Assembly (NCBI GenBank): GCA_038233815.1 | Contig: JBBSVE010000007.1 | Coordinates: 1-39,953, forward strand | Reading direction: 5' to 3' | From: JBBSVE01 sp038233815 | Lineage (GTDB): Bacteria; Pseudomonadota; Alphaproteobacteria; Rhodobacterales; Rhodobacteraceae | DNA length: 39,953 bases | Shown: positions 22,939 to 32,037 of the stretch, piece after piece | How the letters are laid out: each line of letters starts with the position of its first letter | Numbering within the stretch: the stretch's first letter is position 1 | Made by a program: the position numbers and the translations under genes | The notes under the pieces: generated by a model | Seen by the model: only the letters and a program-made list of their open reading frames with translations | Database searches by the model: none | Told to the model about the DNA's origin: nothing

Positions 22939-23943
22939 TCAGGTCTCGTGGCCGGCTGTCACGCCGCCGATCAGCTGGTAAGAGCCAAGGTCGCGCATGT
23001 CGCGGGGATCGCGCACGAGGGGGCGCACCAGACGGCGCAATGTTTCAAGGGTCCGGGCCTCGGACGGAAGAGCGCAAGCCTCCTCCGCCGAAAGCATGCG
23101 GAAGCGGAGCGGCGCACCGGGCGGGGCCTGCGCCACGCGGGGCAGGTCGGCGGGCAACACGGTTCCGATCCGGGGGTATCCGCCGATGGTCTGGCATTCC
23201 GCCGACAGCACGAAGGGCAGGCCCGCGCCGCTCATCTGGATGTCGCCCGGCACGATGAAGTCCGACAGCAGGTCCAGCTGCGCGTTCGTGGCGAAAGGGG
23301 CCCCGTCGTGATCCAGCCTCACCCCCTGCCGGTTCGCTTGCGGACTGCGCGCGAAGGCGGTGTCCAGAAACCGCGCCAGAACTTCGGGGGCGAAAAACCC
23401 GGTCTGCGGTCCCGCCATGATCCGCACCGTTCCGCCATGCAGGCGGTCGGCCACGTCCATCGTCACGTCGCCGTCGTCCTCGCCCTCGTGCCCGCCGGTG
23501 GTCAAGGTGTCGCCCGCCTCCAGCCGCCGGCCGAGGCCCGCGCTGCCATGCGCTGACCGGCTTCCCAGCAACAGCCCGGTCGCAATGCCGCCCCGGGGGG
23601 TGAGGTAGCCGTAGGTCCCGGAAGTCGCAGGCCCGATCTCCAGCCGCTGACCGGGATCCAGCCGCAGGGTGCGGTTCCACCCCAGCGCCGCCCCGTCGAG
23701 CGAGGCCCGCATCACAGCCCCGGTCAGGCACAGCCGCTCCGGCACGTCGGTGGTGATGAGGCCGCCGGTCCCCGCCATCTCCACCGCCGCCAGCGGCCCG
23801 GGCGCGCCGAGGAGCGCCGCCGCCTCCAGCAGCGCCAGCCGGTCCGCCGCACCCCCGCGCGCGAGGCCTGCGCCCAGATGGCCCGCGCGGCCCATGTCCT
23901 GCACGCTCACCCCCGGCCCGGCGCGGTGGACGGTCAGCGTCAT
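22939..23943 (-). CDS. pxpC: 5-oxoprolinase subunit PxpC (biotin-dependent carboxyltransferase-like, KipA family)
   Basis: A 334-residue protein of the allophanate-hydrolase-subunit-2/KipA family. Typical stretches: VQDMGRAGHLGAGLARGGAADRLA at the N-terminus, TYGYLTPRGGIATGLLLGSRS, and the C-terminal QTIGGYPRIGTVLPADLP. With PxpA and PxpB it forms 5-oxoprolinase. Its start overlaps the pxpB stop by four bases, so the two are translationally coupled. Confidence 0.94.
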   Translation of the reverse strand: MTLTVHRAGPGVSVQDMGRAGHLGAGLARGGAADRLALLEAAALLGAPGPLAAVEMAGTGGLITTDVPERLCLTGAVMRASLDGAALGWNRTLRLDPGQRLEIGPATSGTYGYLTPRGGIATGLLLGSRSAHGSAGLGRRLEAGDTLTTGGHEGEDDGDVTMDVADRLHGGTVRIMAGPQTGFFAPEVLARFLDTAFARSPQANRQGVRLDHDGAPFATNAQLDLLSDFIVPGDIQMSGAGLPFVLSAECQTIGGYPRIGTVLPADLPRVAQAPPGAPLRFRMLSAEEACALPSEARTLETLRRLVRPLVRDPRDMRDLGSYQLIGGVTAGHET

Positions 23944-24695
23944 GCCAGATCCTCGCAGGTGGCGCCGCCGTCGGGATCGCCGGACTGCAACAGCCGCTCG
24001 AACGCATCAGGCTCCACTGGGCGCAGCCGCACCTCATCGCCCGCGCGCAGCACGAACGGCAACTCCGTCCCCATCCGCGCGGGACGGAAGGCGACGCGCC
24101 CGACCTGCCGCCAGCCCGTGGGCGAGGCGTTGGCAAAAAGCACGACCTGACGGATCGCCACCACCAGCGCGCCCGCCGGAACCTGCGGTGTCAGCGCGGT
24201 CTGGCGCGGGATATCCCACGCGGGTCCGAGCGGGCCGAGATACGGCTGACCGGGCGCGAATCCGATCGCGAGCACGCCAAGCGGGCGGGCGCAGAGATCG
24301 CGGACAGCCTCCGCCGCATCCATCCCCGCAGCCGCCGCCGCGTCCTCCAGCTGCGGGCCGTGATCACCGCCAAAAGCCGCGGGAACGGTCCAGCGCTTGC
24401 GCTCTTCGGGCAGCGCTGCATCGTGCCAGTCCCGCGCGCCCAGCATCAGGCCGAGACTGTCGGCAAGGTCCGCCCGCGCCACAAGATCCGGGTCGAACCG
24501 CACAAGGACCGAGGCCAACGCCGTCGCCACCTCCACCGCGCCGTCGGGCGGATCCGCCCGGAGCGCGCCCGCGAACCCGAGCGCCGCACGGTTCGCACAT
24601 GCCTCCAGCGTCAGCCCGAACCGCACGAGCAAAGCGTCGGGGCCGAGGGGATGCACCCCCACTCCATCGGTCGCCATCGGTTCCTGCTTCGCCAT
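23940..24695 (-). CDS. pxpB: 5-oxoprolinase subunit PxpB (KipI family)
   Basis: A 251-residue KipI/allophanate-hydrolase-subunit-1 protein: GPDALLVRFG near the start, VRFDPDL, GFAPGQPYLGPLG and a C-terminal QVGRVAFRP half. It is the third 5-oxoprolinase subunit. The start at 24695 has GGAG seven bases upstream; ATG at 24677 is an alternative. It is the first gene of the pxp run and follows the lytic transglycosylase stop by 27 bases. Confidence 0.93.
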   Translation of the reverse strand: MAKQEPMATDGVGVHPLGPDALLVRFGLTLEACANRAALGFAGALRADPPDGAVEVATALASVLVRFDPDLVARADLADSLGLMLGARDWHDAALPEERKRWTVPAAFGGDHGPQLEDAAAAAGMDAAEAVRDLCARPLGVLAIGFAPGQPYLGPLGPAWDIPRQTALTPQVPAGALVVAIRQVVLFANASPTGWRQVGRVAFRPARMGTELPFVLRAGDEVRLRPVEPDAFERLLQSGDPDGGATCEDLA

Positions 24696-24722
24696 GACTG
24701 CGCTCCGATGGCCCGGGGGGTG

Positions 24723-25517
24723 TCAGCTGTCGATCCGTTTGCCCATGATTGCGATGGCCTGTTGATAGACCGTGGCCGCGTTCCATTCCCGGATCACGGC
24801 AAAGTTCGGTTCACCCTCCTGATAGCCCGCGCCCGGACGCCAGCCCTTCTGGCGCAGGTAGTTGGCGGTGGAGGCCAGCGCGTCGGCGAGATCGTTCAGA
24901 TCTACCTTCCCGTCGCCGTCGCCGTCGACGCCGTAGGCCAGCGCGTTGCCCGGCAGGAACTGCGTGTGCCCCCATTCGCCATGCCTCGCCCCGATGGAGG
25001 CGGAGGTGATCGCCCCGCGGTCTACCAGCTTCAGCGCGGCGATCAAGTGCGGGCGAAAATAGTCCGACCTGCGGCAATCGTAGACCAGCGTGGAGATCGC
25101 CGAGAGGATGTTGGTATCCCCCATGTAATTGCCGAACCCCGTCTCCATCCCGTGGATCGCGAGCAGGACGCCGGCGGGCACGCCGTAGCGCGCTTCGAGC
25201 GCCTGATAGAATCCGGGGTTCTTGCGTTCCCGCGCGCGGCCCTGTTTCACGATCGTATCGGCGCCGCGGACCTGAAGGAACTTCGAGAGCGTGTGTTTGA
25301 AGCTCTTCTGGTTGCGGTCCGCGCTGATCGTCGCGGTCGAATAGCGCGTCTGCATGAGAGCGGCGATCCCGCGGGCACCCACGCCCTCGGCCTGCGCCTC
25401 GGCCGCCATCTGAGGCTTCCAGGCGTCATATCCGCCGCCGGTGCTGGAACAGGGCGCAGCGAGAGCCGGTGATCCGGCCAGAAGGGCCACCAGTCCGAAC
25501 ACCCCAAGTCGCGCCAT
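24723..25517 (-). CDS. Lytic murein transglycosylase, MltB family
   Basis: A 264-residue exported peptidoglycan lyase. It has a Sec signal peptide (about 1-20, ending SPALAA) and no lipobox Cys at the cleavage point, so it is probably soluble periplasmic. The catalytic Glu fits residue 125 in IHGMETGFGNYMGD; GHTQFLPGNALAYGVDGDGDGKVDLND is the family's conserved stretch, with an Asp-rich calcium-loop-like sequence. It cleaves the glycan strand to form 1,6-anhydro-muramyl ends. It is shorter than E. coli MltB (about 360), as is common for this alphaproteobacterial group. Confidence 0.92.
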   Translation of the reverse strand: MARLGVFGLVALLAGSPALAAPCSSTGGGYDAWKPQMAAEAQAEGVGARGIAALMQTRYSTATISADRNQKSFKHTLSKFLQVRGADTIVKQGRARERKNPGFYQALEARYGVPAGVLLAIHGMETGFGNYMGDTNILSAISTLVYDCRRSDYFRPHLIAALKLVDRGAITSASIGARHGEWGHTQFLPGNALAYGVDGDGDGKVDLNDLADALASTANYLRQKGWRPGAGYQEGEPNFAVIREWNAATVYQQAIAIMGKRIDS

Positions 25518-25594
25518 CCGCCGTCTCCCCCGTCCGCATTCGGGGCCACCTTAGCGAAGCCCCCGGCGCATGCAAGAAGGCCCGGGCGCGCGCG

Positions 25595-27292
25595 TCAACT
25601 GGCCCGGGTCGCGTCCGTCATCGGATCGCCCGCCTCGCGCCCGCCTGGCACATGGTCGGACGCGGTGGAGCCCACGGGACGCTCGATCATGCGGTGGACG
25701 CGGGGCGGATGGCCATCCTTGTGCAGCGCGCGGATGCGGTCGAAATTATCCTGATCCGCGCGGGTCCGGCGCTGGTTGTCGCGCAGATACTCAAGCCATG
25801 TCGCCATGTGGTAACGCTCGATCCACAGGTCCGGTTCGGCCAGATCGCGCAGCAGCGTCCAGCCCCGCATGCCGTCGCGCAGGCAGATCCGGCGCCGCTC
25901 GTTCATCGCGGCGATAAAGGGCCGGATATTGCCCTCCGCCACCCGGTGCTCGATGGTGATGACGATGGGGCCCGACCGGGCGCTGACCGGGACCGCGGTA
26001 TCCGGCTCCCGAAAGCGGTCGAGGGGCTCCAGATCGTCCTCCCCGCTCCCCGGCAGCGGAAGGACGAGGCCGAGAACCCCGCCCGCCGCCTGCAAGGCCG
26101 CGGCACTGAGCAGCGCCATTGCCACGCCCGCACTTTCGGCCACCGATCCGAAACCCCAGGCCCCCGCGACCATGCCCCCGAACGTCGCCATCTGATAGAG
26201 AGACAGCGCCCGCCCGACGACCCAGCGCGGCGAGGACAGCTGCACCGTGACGTTGAATGTCGAAAGCGCCAGCACCCATCCCGATCCTGCGAGCATCAGC
26301 GCGGGCACGCTCACCACGAGCGTGCCGCCGAGTGCTGTCCCAACCGCCCCGACGGTCAGCGCGAAGGAGCCCAGGCGCACAATGCTCTCCGTCGTGACGC
26401 GGGAGCGGAGGAACCCGCTCGCCAGCGCGCCCCCGACAGCGCCGATCCCGAAGCCGCCGAGCAGGATACCGTAGATCAGCGGCCCCCCCGCGATGAGGTC
26501 CCGCGCGACCAGTGGCATCAGCGCGGGCAGGGCGGCGGCGGCGGCCCCGAAGATGCAGCTCCGGATCAGCACGGTCCGGATGTTGGGCGACATCGCAACG
26601 TAGCGCAGCCCGGCGGACATCGCGGTTCCGATCCGCTCCCGCGGGAGGGGGCGGGGCTTCACGTCGGGCTGCCAGCGCAACAGGACGACGATCAGGCCGA
26701 CGTAGCTCACCGCGTTGGTGAGGAACGCGCCCGCAGCACCCGCCGCCGCGACGATGGCACCGCCGATAGCCGGGCCGACCGACCGCGCGATGTTGAAGCC
26801 CATCGAGTTCAACGCCACAGCCCCGGGCAGGGCAGAGCGCGGCACCATGTCCCCCACGGACGCCTGCCACGACGGGTTGTTGAGCGCGGTGCCGCAACCG
26901 ATGGCGAAGGTGAAGGCCAGCAGTCGCCACGGCGTCAGCCATCCGTGCCACGCGAACCAAGCCAGCAGCACCGAGACCGCCAGCATGAAGCCCTGCGCGC
27001 ACAGCATCACGATCCGCCGGTCGAGATTGTCGGCCACCGCCCCCGCCATCAGCGAGAAAAGCATGATCGGCAGCGCAGTCGATGCCTGCACGAGCGCCAC
27101 ATCCTGCGGCGAGGAGGACAGCGACGTCATCAGCCACGACGCCCCGACCGCTTGCACAAGCCCGCCGAAGTTCGACGACATCGACGCAAACCAGATCGCC
27201 CGGAAGATCGGGACCGAGAAGGCCGAGGTGGGGGAAATCCGCAGGGCGATGCTCCCGTCCGGGGGTTTGAGGCGTCCCGCGCAGACACGCAT
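25595..27292 (-). CDS. MFS transporter (MFS_3/EntS type) with C-terminal soluble domain
   Basis: A 565-residue major facilitator of the MFS_3 type. About 12 hydrophobic segments fill residues 20-405 (for example LPIMLFSLMAGAVADNLDRR, the loop 2-3 signature). The last about 130 residues are soluble: IVITIEHRVAEGNIRPFIAAMN, then EPDLWIERYHMATWLEYLRD, resembling a monooxygenase-like ferredoxin-fold (ABM) domain seen at the C-terminus of many MFS_3 proteins. Export of a small molecule is likely; the substrate is unknown. The start at 27292 is the only ATG before the first conserved segment; its ribosome site is weak. Confidence 0.88.
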   Translation of the reverse strand: MRVCAGRLKPPDGSIALRISPTSAFSVPIFRAIWFASMSSNFGGLVQAVGASWLMTSLSSSPQDVALVQASTALPIMLFSLMAGAVADNLDRRIVMLCAQGFMLAVSVLLAWFAWHGWLTPWRLLAFTFAIGCGTALNNPSWQASVGDMVPRSALPGAVALNSMGFNIARSVGPAIGGAIVAAAGAAGAFLTNAVSYVGLIVVLLRWQPDVKPRPLPRERIGTAMSAGLRYVAMSPNIRTVLIRSCIFGAAAAALPALMPLVARDLIAGGPLIYGILLGGFGIGAVGGALASGFLRSRVTTESIVRLGSFALTVGAVGTALGGTLVVSVPALMLAGSGWVLALSTFNVTVQLSSPRWVVGRALSLYQMATFGGMVAGAWGFGSVAESAGVAMALLSAAALQAAGGVLGLVLPLPGSGEDDLEPLDRFREPDTAVPVSARSGPIVITIEHRVAEGNIRPFIAAMNERRRICLRDGMRGWTLLRDLAEPDLWIERYHMATWLEYLRDNQRRTRADQDNFDRIRALHKDGHPPRVHRMIERPVGSTASDHVPGGREAGDPMTDATRAS

Positions 27293-27346
27293 TCAAGGCC
27301 CCGAGGGTCAAGATCGTTCTGTCCGCGGGGCGAAAGTTTCGCGCCC

Positions 27347-27592
27347 TCACGGCATGTCGGAGGGCAAGATCCCCTTGCGGGCGCACTTGCGCGCATACTC
27401 CCGCGCCCAATGCGTGTATTTCCCGAGTTGCGCCTGCTGATGGCGCAGCATCGCCACGAAGGCCCTGCGGTGCGAGGATTTGCCCAGCGTCTTGAACAGC
27501 GCCTTCTGGTCGCGCGTCATGGAGCAGCCGATGCAATGCCCCTCCCTGCGGAACTTGCAGACATCGATGCAGGGGGAAGGAACCTTGGTCAC
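27347..27592 (-). CDS. DUF1289 small cysteine-rich protein
   Basis: An 81-residue DUF1289 protein. The family motif is at the N-terminus, PSPCIDVCKFRREGHCIGCSMT, with four cysteines suited to a metal or Fe-S site; the rest is basic and helical. Function is not known. The start is GTG at 27592 with no clear ribosome site. The gene lies 48 bases downstream of tRNA-Glu on the same strand and could be read from the tRNA promoter. Confidence 0.85.
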   Translation of the reverse strand: MTKVPSPCIDVCKFRREGHCIGCSMTRDQKALFKTLGKSSHRRAFVAMLRHQQAQLGKYTHWAREYARKCARKGILPSDMP

Positions 27593-27640
27593 GACAAGAC
27601 CCGAATGGCAGGCGCGCGCCGGCGATGAGCGTAAGAACGA

Positions 27641-27715
27641 TGGCAGCCCGTAGGGGAGTCGAACCCCTCTTTACAGGTTGAAAACCTGGTGTCCTAACCG
27701 ATAGACGAACGGGCC
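27641..27715 (-). tRNA. tRNA-Glu (UUC anticodon)
   Basis: Cloverleaf read on the minus strand: acceptor GGCCCGT / ACGGGCT, D-arm region TTCGTCTATCGGTTAGGAC, anticodon arm CCAGG-TTTTCAA-CCTGT with anticodon TTC, T-arm AGGGG-TTCGACT-CCCCT, discriminator G and an encoded CCA (27641-27643). Length is 75 with CCA. Two non-Watson-Crick positions: G1-U72 in the acceptor and a C27-U43 mismatch closing the anticodon stem. Confidence 0.95.
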
Positions 27716-27732
27716 GCAGTTTGCGTGGGGCG

Positions 27733-27761
27733 TGTTTAGTCAGCCGGCGTTCGGCCTGCAA
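27733..27761 (-). promoter_or_regulatory. Candidate tRNA-Glu promoter
   Basis: On the minus strand TTGCAG (27756-27761) and TAAACA (27733-27738) are 17 bases apart and would start transcription about 10 bases before the tRNA. The -35 is a fair match and the -10 a poor one; position is the main support. Confidence 0.4.
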
Positions 27762-27795
27762 GGGGAAATATCCGCGCATACGCGCCGCGGCGGGG

Positions 27796-29535
27796 TCAGG
27801 CGCGTGCCGCATCCTCGAGCCGGAGCTGGACCTTGGTGCGCCCGCCGTAGCTGTCGAGTTCCAGCCGTCCGGCCAGATGGAAGCGGGCGGTGCCGGGCGT
27901 CTCGAGAGCGGGGCCGAGCGCGCTGTCGAAGGCGCCGAACGCGATGGCGTCCAGACGGGTGCCGATGCCGTCGCCGAAGGACAGCCGCAGGTGGCTCTCC
28001 CCGATGCGGCGGGCGCTGACGGCCTGACCCGCGAAGGCAAAGCGCGGCGCGGGGCTCCCGGCGCCGTAGGGGCCTGCAGCCTCCACCCGCTCGATCAGAT
28101 CCGGCGTGGCGGCGGAGGGCATCAGGAGGCCCTCGATGCGAAGATCCCCGGCCGCGCCGGTGCCCGCACCCTGCCGCGCCAGCAGCTCGCCCAACCGCGC
28201 CATCGCCGCCTCGATCCGGTCCTCCGCGAGGGTCAGACCCGCCGCCATCCGGTGGCCGCCGCCGCGCAGGAACAGTCCCTCCTCCGTCACGCGCTGCACG
28301 GCGCTGCCCAGATCCACCCCCGCGACCGACCGGGCGGAGCCCTTGCCGATGCCGTCCTCGATCCCGATCACCACGGCGGGGCGGCCCGTCGCCTCCTTCA
28401 GGCGGGCGGCGACAATGCCCACGACGCCCGGGTGCCAGCCCGCGCCCGCCGCCCAGACGAGCGGTCCCGCCACGCCCCGCGCGGTGGCCTGCGAAAGCGC
28501 CGCCTCGCGCACCGCGCCCTCGATCTCGCGCCGTTCTGTGTTGAGCGCGTCGAGCCGTTGCGCCAGCCGCTCTGCCTCGCCCGCGTCGGCGGTGGACAGA
28601 AGCCGCGCGCCCAGATCGGCCTGCCCGATCCGCCCGCCCGCATTGATCCGGGGGCCGAGCAGGAACCCCAGCGCGTGCGTGTTGGGCGCACGGTCCATCC
28701 GGGCCGCGTCCGCCAGCGCCCGAAGGCCCACCCGGTTGCGCCGCGTCATCACCCGCAGACCCTGCCGCACGAAGGCCCGGTTGACCCCGATGAGCGGCGC
28801 CACATCGGCTACCGTCGCCAGCGCCACGAGGTCCAGAAGCGCCATCAGGTCCGGCCCCGCGATATCCGTGGCGCGCAGCTGCCGGTTCGCCTCCACCAGC
28901 ATCAGGAACACCACGGACGCGGCGCAGAGATGGGCCAGCGCGCCATCTTCGTCCTGCCGGTTCGGGTTCACCACGGCGTAGGCCGGGGGCAGGGTGTCCG
29001 TGCCCAGATGGTGGTCGAGCACGACGACATCGCAGCCTGCCGCCCGCACCGGATCATGGCTGAGCGTGCCGCAATCGACGCAGAGGATCAGATCGTGCAC
29101 GGCCCCCAGTGCCTGCATCGCCGGCACGTTGGGGCCGTAGCCCTCCTCGATCCGGTCGGGGATGTAGAGCGTCGCATCGTGGCCCAGCGCGCGCAGCCAT
29201 ACGAGGAGAAGCGCCGCCGACGTGGCCCCGTCCACGTCATAGTCGGCAAAGACCGCGATCCGCTGGCGCGACGACAGGGCGGTGACAAGCCGCGCCGCCG
29301 CCTTGCCCATGTCGCGCAGCGTCAGCGGGTCGGGCAGAAGGTCGCGGAGCGAGGGGGCCAGATGCCGCTCCACCTCCGCCGGGGCGACGCCGCGCCGCAC
29401 CAGCGTGACACACAGCGCCATCGGCAGACCGCTCGCCTGCATCATCGCCTCGGCGGCGCGCGTCTCCGCCTCCGCCGGACCCACCCAGCGGCGCCCCGTG
29501 GCGGAGCGTTCGACATCGAGAAAGGCGCGCGTCAT
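27796..29535 (-). CDS. recJ: Single-stranded-DNA-specific exonuclease RecJ
   Basis: A 579-residue 5'-3' single-strand exonuclease used in recombinational and mismatch repair. DHH-family motifs: FADYDVDG (Asp98, Asp100, Asp102), CVDCGT, LDHHLG (Asp174-His176), then the DHHA1 domain with GGGHRMAAG (about residue 425) and a C-terminal OB-like region. All catalytic motifs are intact and length is normal. The stop is 80 bases from the tRNA-Glu gene; the start is 19 bases after the glpX stop, giving the hom-glpX-recJ order on the minus strand. Confidence 0.96.
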   Translation of the reverse strand: MTRAFLDVERSATGRRWVGPAEAETRAAEAMMQASGLPMALCVTLVRRGVAPAEVERHLAPSLRDLLPDPLTLRDMGKAAARLVTALSSRQRIAVFADYDVDGATSAALLLVWLRALGHDATLYIPDRIEEGYGPNVPAMQALGAVHDLILCVDCGTLSHDPVRAAGCDVVVLDHHLGTDTLPPAYAVVNPNRQDEDGALAHLCAASVVFLMLVEANRQLRATDIAGPDLMALLDLVALATVADVAPLIGVNRAFVRQGLRVMTRRNRVGLRALADAARMDRAPNTHALGFLLGPRINAGGRIGQADLGARLLSTADAGEAERLAQRLDALNTERREIEGAVREAALSQATARGVAGPLVWAAGAGWHPGVVGIVAARLKEATGRPAVVIGIEDGIGKGSARSVAGVDLGSAVQRVTEEGLFLRGGGHRMAAGLTLAEDRIEAAMARLGELLARQGAGTGAAGDLRIEGLLMPSAATPDLIERVEAAGPYGAGSPAPRFAFAGQAVSARRIGESHLRLSFGDGIGTRLDAIAFGAFDSALGPALETPGTARFHLAGRLELDSYGGRTKVQLRLEDAARA

Positions 29536-29554
29536 CGGGCGGGGCTGGCGGCGA

Positions 29555-30532
29555 TCAGGAGGCGTCGTCCTTTGCCGGGCTGCGGTAGGTCATCCGGCGC
29601 AGCGATCCGGTCTTGGACCGCATCAGCAGCGTCTCCGTCGTGACCCAACCCGGTTCGCGCTTGATCCCTGCGAGGATGGAGCCGGAGGTGACGCCGGTGG
29701 CCGCGAAGATCACGTCGGCCGTCACCATCTCGTCGCGGGTGTAGATGCGGTCGAAATCCTCGATCCCCGCCTTGCGCGCGCGGGCCTTCTCGTCCTCGTT
29801 GCGAAAGAGGAGCCGGCCGTAGATCTGCCCGCCCATGCATTTCAACGCCGATGCAGCGAGCACGCCTTCGGGCGCACCGCCCGAGCCCATATACATGTCG
29901 ATGCCGGTGACCTCGGCCTCCGCGCAGTGGATGACGCCCGCCACATCGCCGTCGGTGATGAGCCGGATCGCCGCCCCGGTGGCGCGCACTTCCTCGATCA
30001 GCGCCTCATGGCGGGGACGCTCCAGAATGCAGACGGTGATGTCGTGCGCCTTGCAGCCCTTGGCCTTTGCCAGCGCCGCCACACGCTCGGACGGCGACAT
30101 GTGGAGCGTCACGGTGTCGGGCGCAAACCCGGGACCGATCGCGAGCTTTTCCATATAGACGTCGGGGGCATGGAGCAGCGTGCCGCGCGGTGCCATCGCG
30201 ATTACGGTCAGCGCGTTCGGCATGTCCTTGGCGGTCAGCGTCGTCCCCTCCAGCGGGTCGAGCGCGATGTCCACAGCGGGGCCGCGCCCGGTGCCGACCT
30301 CCTCGCCGATGAAGAGCATCGGAGCCTCGTCGCGCTCCCCCTCGCCGATCACCACGACGCCGGCGATATCCAGCAGGTTCAGCTGGTCGCGCATCGCGTT
30401 GACGGCCGCCTGATCCGCAGCCTTTTCGTCGCCGCGCCCGATCTGGCGGGCGGAGGCGAGGGCCGCCGCCTCCGACACTCGGGCGAGGCCGAGGGAGAGG
30501 AGGCGGTCTTGAAAGTCTTGGGCATCGGCCAT
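29555..30532 (-). CDS. glpX: Class II fructose-1,6-bisphosphatase GlpX
   Basis: A 325-residue GlpX-type phosphatase, which turns fructose-1,6-bisphosphate into fructose-6-phosphate in gluconeogenesis. Motifs: GEGERDEAPML (about 63-73), DPLEGTT (92-98), ITDGDVAG, and GSGGAPEGVLAA. Start at 30532 follows AAGGA at normal spacing; an open frame up to 30679 runs through a non-coding gap. Gluconeogenic need fits growth on carnitine, amino acids and other non-sugar substrates. Confidence 0.96.
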   Translation of the reverse strand: MADAQDFQDRLLSLGLARVSEAAALASARQIGRGDEKAADQAAVNAMRDQLNLLDIAGVVVIGEGERDEAPMLFIGEEVGTGRGPAVDIALDPLEGTTLTAKDMPNALTVIAMAPRGTLLHAPDVYMEKLAIGPGFAPDTVTLHMSPSERVAALAKAKGCKAHDITVCILERPRHEALIEEVRATGAAIRLITDGDVAGVIHCAEAEVTGIDMYMGSGGAPEGVLAASALKCMGGQIYGRLLFRNEDEKARARKAGIEDFDRIYTRDEMVTADVIFAATGVTSGSILAGIKREPGWVTTETLLMRSKTGSLRRMTYRSPAKDDAS

Positions 30533-30609
30533 GGGGGGATCCTTCGGGTCTGAAAATGGACGGGTGTGAAACGGGCGTGAGGCGGTCACGACGGGCTTAG
30601 CGGGCGGAA

Positions 30610-30653
30610 GGGGCAAGCGGCAAGCCCCTGTGCGCGCCGACGACGCGGTCGGC
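30610..30653 (-). terminator. Two small hairpins after hom
   Basis: On the minus strand, right after the hom stop, GCCGAC pairs with GTCGGC (30636-30653), followed by GGGGC...GCCCC (30610-30628). There is no T-run. They may slow or end transcription between hom and glpX; evidence is structural only. Confidence 0.35.
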
Positions 30654-31940
30654 TCAGATCTCCTCGATCCGCAGGGCAACGGGGATGCCGACGAGAACGC
30701 CGGTGCGGGCGAAATGCGCCATCGCTGCGGTCACGTCGTCGCGCGTGGCCTTGTGGGTCACAATCAGGACCGGCGCGTGGGCGCCCTGATGGCCATACTG
30801 GCGCATCCGGTCGATGGAGATGCCCGCCTCCCCCAGTGCGGTGGCGATCCGGGCCAGCGCGCCGGGCTTGTCCAGAAGCACCATGCGCAGATACCACGGC
30901 GCGGGCGTGGCCACCGCCGCGGCCACAGGCGTCGTGAGGCTGGCTGCGGGCTGGCCGAACACCGGGCCGCGGATCCCGCGGGCGAGGTCGATCACGTCGC
31001 CCATCACGGCGCTCGCCGTCGGACCCGCGCCTGCGCCCGGTCCGCTCAGCACCACCCGTCCCACCGCGTCGCCCTCCAGCATCACCATGTTGGTGCCGCC
31101 CGGAAGCTGGCCCACGGGGCTGTCCATCGGCACGAGGCAGGGCGTCATGCGTTGTTCCAGCCCGCGCCCGGTCATCTGCGCCACACCCAGCAGCTTGATC
31201 CGGTAGCCCATGTCGGCGGCCAGCCGGATATCGTCGATGGAAACCGCGCCGATCCCCTCCATCTCCACCGCGCCGAAGCTGACGCGGGTGCCGAACGCGA
31301 TGGCGGCGAGGAGGGAGAGCTTGTGCGCGGCGTCGATCCCGCCCACGTCAAGCTCGGGATCGGCCTCGAGATAGCCCAGCGCGCGGGCCTCCTCGAACAC
31401 CGTGTCGTAGGGCAGGCCCGCACTTTCCATCCGGGTCAGGATGTAGTTGCAGGTGCCGTTCATCACACCGATCACGCGGCCCGCCCGGTTGGCCGCAAGC
31501 CCCTCGGTCAGCGCCTTCACGACCGGGATGCCGCCCGCGACCGCCGCCTCGAACCGGATCGTGCGGCCGCGCGCCTCCGCCATCTCCGCCAACGCCTGCC
31601 CGTGGTGGGCAAGGAGCGCCTTGTTCGCCGTGACGACGTCCTTGTCAGCCCCGAGGGCGGCCTCGGTCGCAGCGCGGGCGGCACCGTCCGCACCGCCCAT
31701 GACCTCGACCAGCACATCCACGTCATCGCGCCGGGCGAGGGCTGCGGCATCATCCTCCCACGCGTAGGCCGACAGATCGGCATCTCGGTTGCGGGTGCGG
31801 TCGCGGGCGCAGACGGCGGTGATCGTCACCTCCCGCCCGGCCCGGGCGGCGATGAGGGCGGTGTTGCGGGTCAGCAGTTGCACCACGCCGATGCCGACGG
31901 TGCCGAGGCCGGCCAGACCGAGGCGCAGGGGTTCGGACAC
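30654..31940 (-). CDS. hom: Homoserine dehydrogenase with C-terminal ACT domain
   Basis: A 428-residue enzyme reducing aspartate semialdehyde to homoserine on the way to threonine, methionine and isoleucine. Order: NAD(P) motif GLAGLGTVGIGV (about 8-19), VTANKALLA with the substrate-binding Lys, AVAGGIPVVK, NGTCNYILTRM, and an ACT domain from about residue 345 (YLRMVLLDKPGALARIATALGEAGISIDRM split across the loop) for feedback control. The start is GTG at 31940 with GGAGGA eight bases upstream; the open frame to 32120 lies in the intergenic region. Confidence 0.96.
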   Translation of the reverse strand: MSEPLRLGLAGLGTVGIGVVQLLTRNTALIAARAGREVTITAVCARDRTRNRDADLSAYAWEDDAAALARRDDVDVLVEVMGGADGAARAATEAALGADKDVVTANKALLAHHGQALAEMAEARGRTIRFEAAVAGGIPVVKALTEGLAANRAGRVIGVMNGTCNYILTRMESAGLPYDTVFEEARALGYLEADPELDVGGIDAAHKLSLLAAIAFGTRVSFGAVEMEGIGAVSIDDIRLAADMGYRIKLLGVAQMTGRGLEQRMTPCLVPMDSPVGQLPGGTNMVMLEGDAVGRVVLSGPGAGAGPTASAVMGDVIDLARGIRGPVFGQPAASLTTPVAAAVATPAPWYLRMVLLDKPGALARIATALGEAGISIDRMRQYGHQGAHAPVLIVTHKATRDDVTAAMAHFARTGVLVGIPVALRIEEI

Positions 31941-32037
31941 GGGGCATCCTCCGTCGGTGGGGTTGGGGCGATCGGCGGGAGGCCGGGCCGGGTGCCTGTT
32001 AGCGCGCCGCAACGGCGCTTGCAACGAGAGCGGGGCG

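Noticed and set aside
27751..27780. GGGGAAATATCC stretch as a seventh copy of the intergenic element
   Set aside because: Lacks the GACAGAAAAAG half and the C-run; short similarity could be chance.
25791..28040. 749-codon minus-strand frame over the MFS and DUF1289 genes and the tRNA
   Set aside because: High-GC shadow frame running through a tRNA gene; the MFS and DUF1289 frames have recognisable domains.
27721..29643. 640-codon open frame on the plus strand across recJ
   Set aside because: Shadow of recJ; its sequence is Arg/Gly/Pro/His-rich without domains, while recJ shows all DHH motifs.
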